A DNA stretch of 6,149 bases from Cryomorphaceae bacterium. Lineage in GTDB: Bacteria; Bacteroidota; Bacteroidia; Flavobacteriales; BACL11. The stretch spans positions 1 through 6,149 of the forward strand of contig CATEYX010000147.1 of NCBI GenBank assembly GCA_949511925.1, given 5' to 3'. A program made the translations under genes and the position numbers. Below the pieces are notes generated by a model. It was not told the origin of the DNA, searched no databases, and worked only from the letters and a program-made list of their open reading frames with translations. Positions 5,642 to 6,149 of this stretch are shown piece by piece. Within the stretch, counting starts at the first letter, position 1; every line of letters starts with the position of its first letter.

Positions 5642-6149
5642 ATGAAAAAAATTAGCATTTTATTATTAATTGTGACTCTAAGTTTTACGTCTGAAGCTCA
5701 AACTATACTTAGTGGAAAAGTGTTTGATAAAAATACGGGAGAATCATTAATTGGAGCAACTATAATTTATGGTAAAGGAATGGGTACTGCTACTGATGTA
5801 GATGGTAATTATTCTATTTCTTTGCCATCTGGTGAAAGAAGTTTACAGATTTCGTATGTTGGTTATAAAAAACTAGTTAAAACAGTAACTATTAACAGCC
5901 AACCACAAATATTAGATTTTAAGCTTAAAACTATTTTATTAAATGAAGTTCAAGTAGTAGCTGATATTGCTCGCGATAGAGAAACTCCTGTTGCCTTTTC
6001 AACTATTCCAATGAAAAAGATTAATGAAGAATTAGCTTCTCAAGATATTCCAATGGTTTTAAATTCAACTCCAGGAGTATACGCTACACAAAGCGGTGGT
6101 GGAGATGGAGATGCAAGAATTACCATTAGAGGATTTAACCAAAGAAATG
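5642..6149 (+). CDS. TonB-dependent outer-membrane receptor, N-terminal part (cut by window end)
   Basis: The window holds 169 codons of a gene that runs off the right edge. Residues 1-20 are a signal peptide ending SEAQ. Residues about 22-98 form a carboxypeptidase-regulatory-like beta-sandwich, with LSGKVFDKNTGESLIGATI, a TDVDGNYSISLPSG turn and ISYVGYKK. Such domains precede the plug in many Bacteroidota receptors. NEVQVVADI (101-109) is followed by RETPVAFSTI (113-122), which resembles the TonB box that contacts TonB. The plug domain starts near 124, with DIPMVLNSTPGVYAT (135-149) and DARITIRGFNQRN (157-169) at the cut. The protein should be a beta-barrel that uses TonB energy to import a large or scarce substrate; the ligand cannot be told from this part. 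No SusD-like partner is visible, though one could lie beyond the edge. The upstream gap of 61 nt is mostly terminator hairpin and contains no recognisable promoter. Confidence 0.92.
   Translation, partial: MKKISILLLIVTLSFTSEAQTILSGKVFDKNTGESLIGATIIYGKGMGTATDVDGNYSISLPSGERSLQISYVGYKKLVKTVTINSQPQILDFKLKTILLNEVQVVADIARDRETPVAFSTIPMKKINEELASQDIPMVLNSTPGVYATQSGGGDGDARITIRGFNQRN

Overview
The window looks like chromosomal DNA from a marine-type Bacteroidota bacterium, most likely in or near the Flavobacteriales. The evidence is the AT-rich composition, A-rich leaders without Shine-Dalgarno sequences, -7 boxes of the Bacteroidota type (TAnnTTTG), a secreted protein with a type IX secretion C-terminal sorting domain, and a TonB-dependent receptor that opens with a carboxypeptidase-regulatory-like domain. 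The genus cannot be named from the sequence alone.

Layout, left to right: (1) A small Cys/His-rich lipoprotein gene on the + strand (10-402), half of which is a tandem duplication of a 35-residue unit, followed by a terminator hairpin (425-454) that works in both directions. (2) A minus-strand block of three housekeeping genes, read right to left: acetyl-CoA synthetase acs (4469-2574), a DPM1-like polyprenol-phosphate mannosyltransferase (2526-1795) and a dihydroorotase, pyrC (1791-460). The last two are 3 nt apart and almost certainly cotranscribed; acs is 47 nt upstream with no terminator visible between. (3) A 103-nt divergent promoter region (4470-4572). (4) A + strand gene for a secreted lamin-tail-domain protein with a Cys-rich module and a type IX sorting domain (4573-5580), then a strong terminator hairpin (5599-5628). 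(5) The first 169 codons of a TonB-dependent outer-membrane receptor (5642 to the window end).

The minus-strand genes serve central metabolism (acetate activation, pyrimidine synthesis) and lipid-linked sugar donor synthesis, and they share no obvious pathway. The + strand genes encode cell-envelope or secreted products. I see no phage, transposon, CRISPR, tRNA or rRNA sequence and no clear new multi-gene system. The points most worth a second look are the duplicated putative metal-binding lipoprotein, a Gln in place of the first His of the dihydroorotase HxH metal motif, and a terminator-like hairpin only 13 nt upstream of the TonB receptor start with no recognisable promoter between them.
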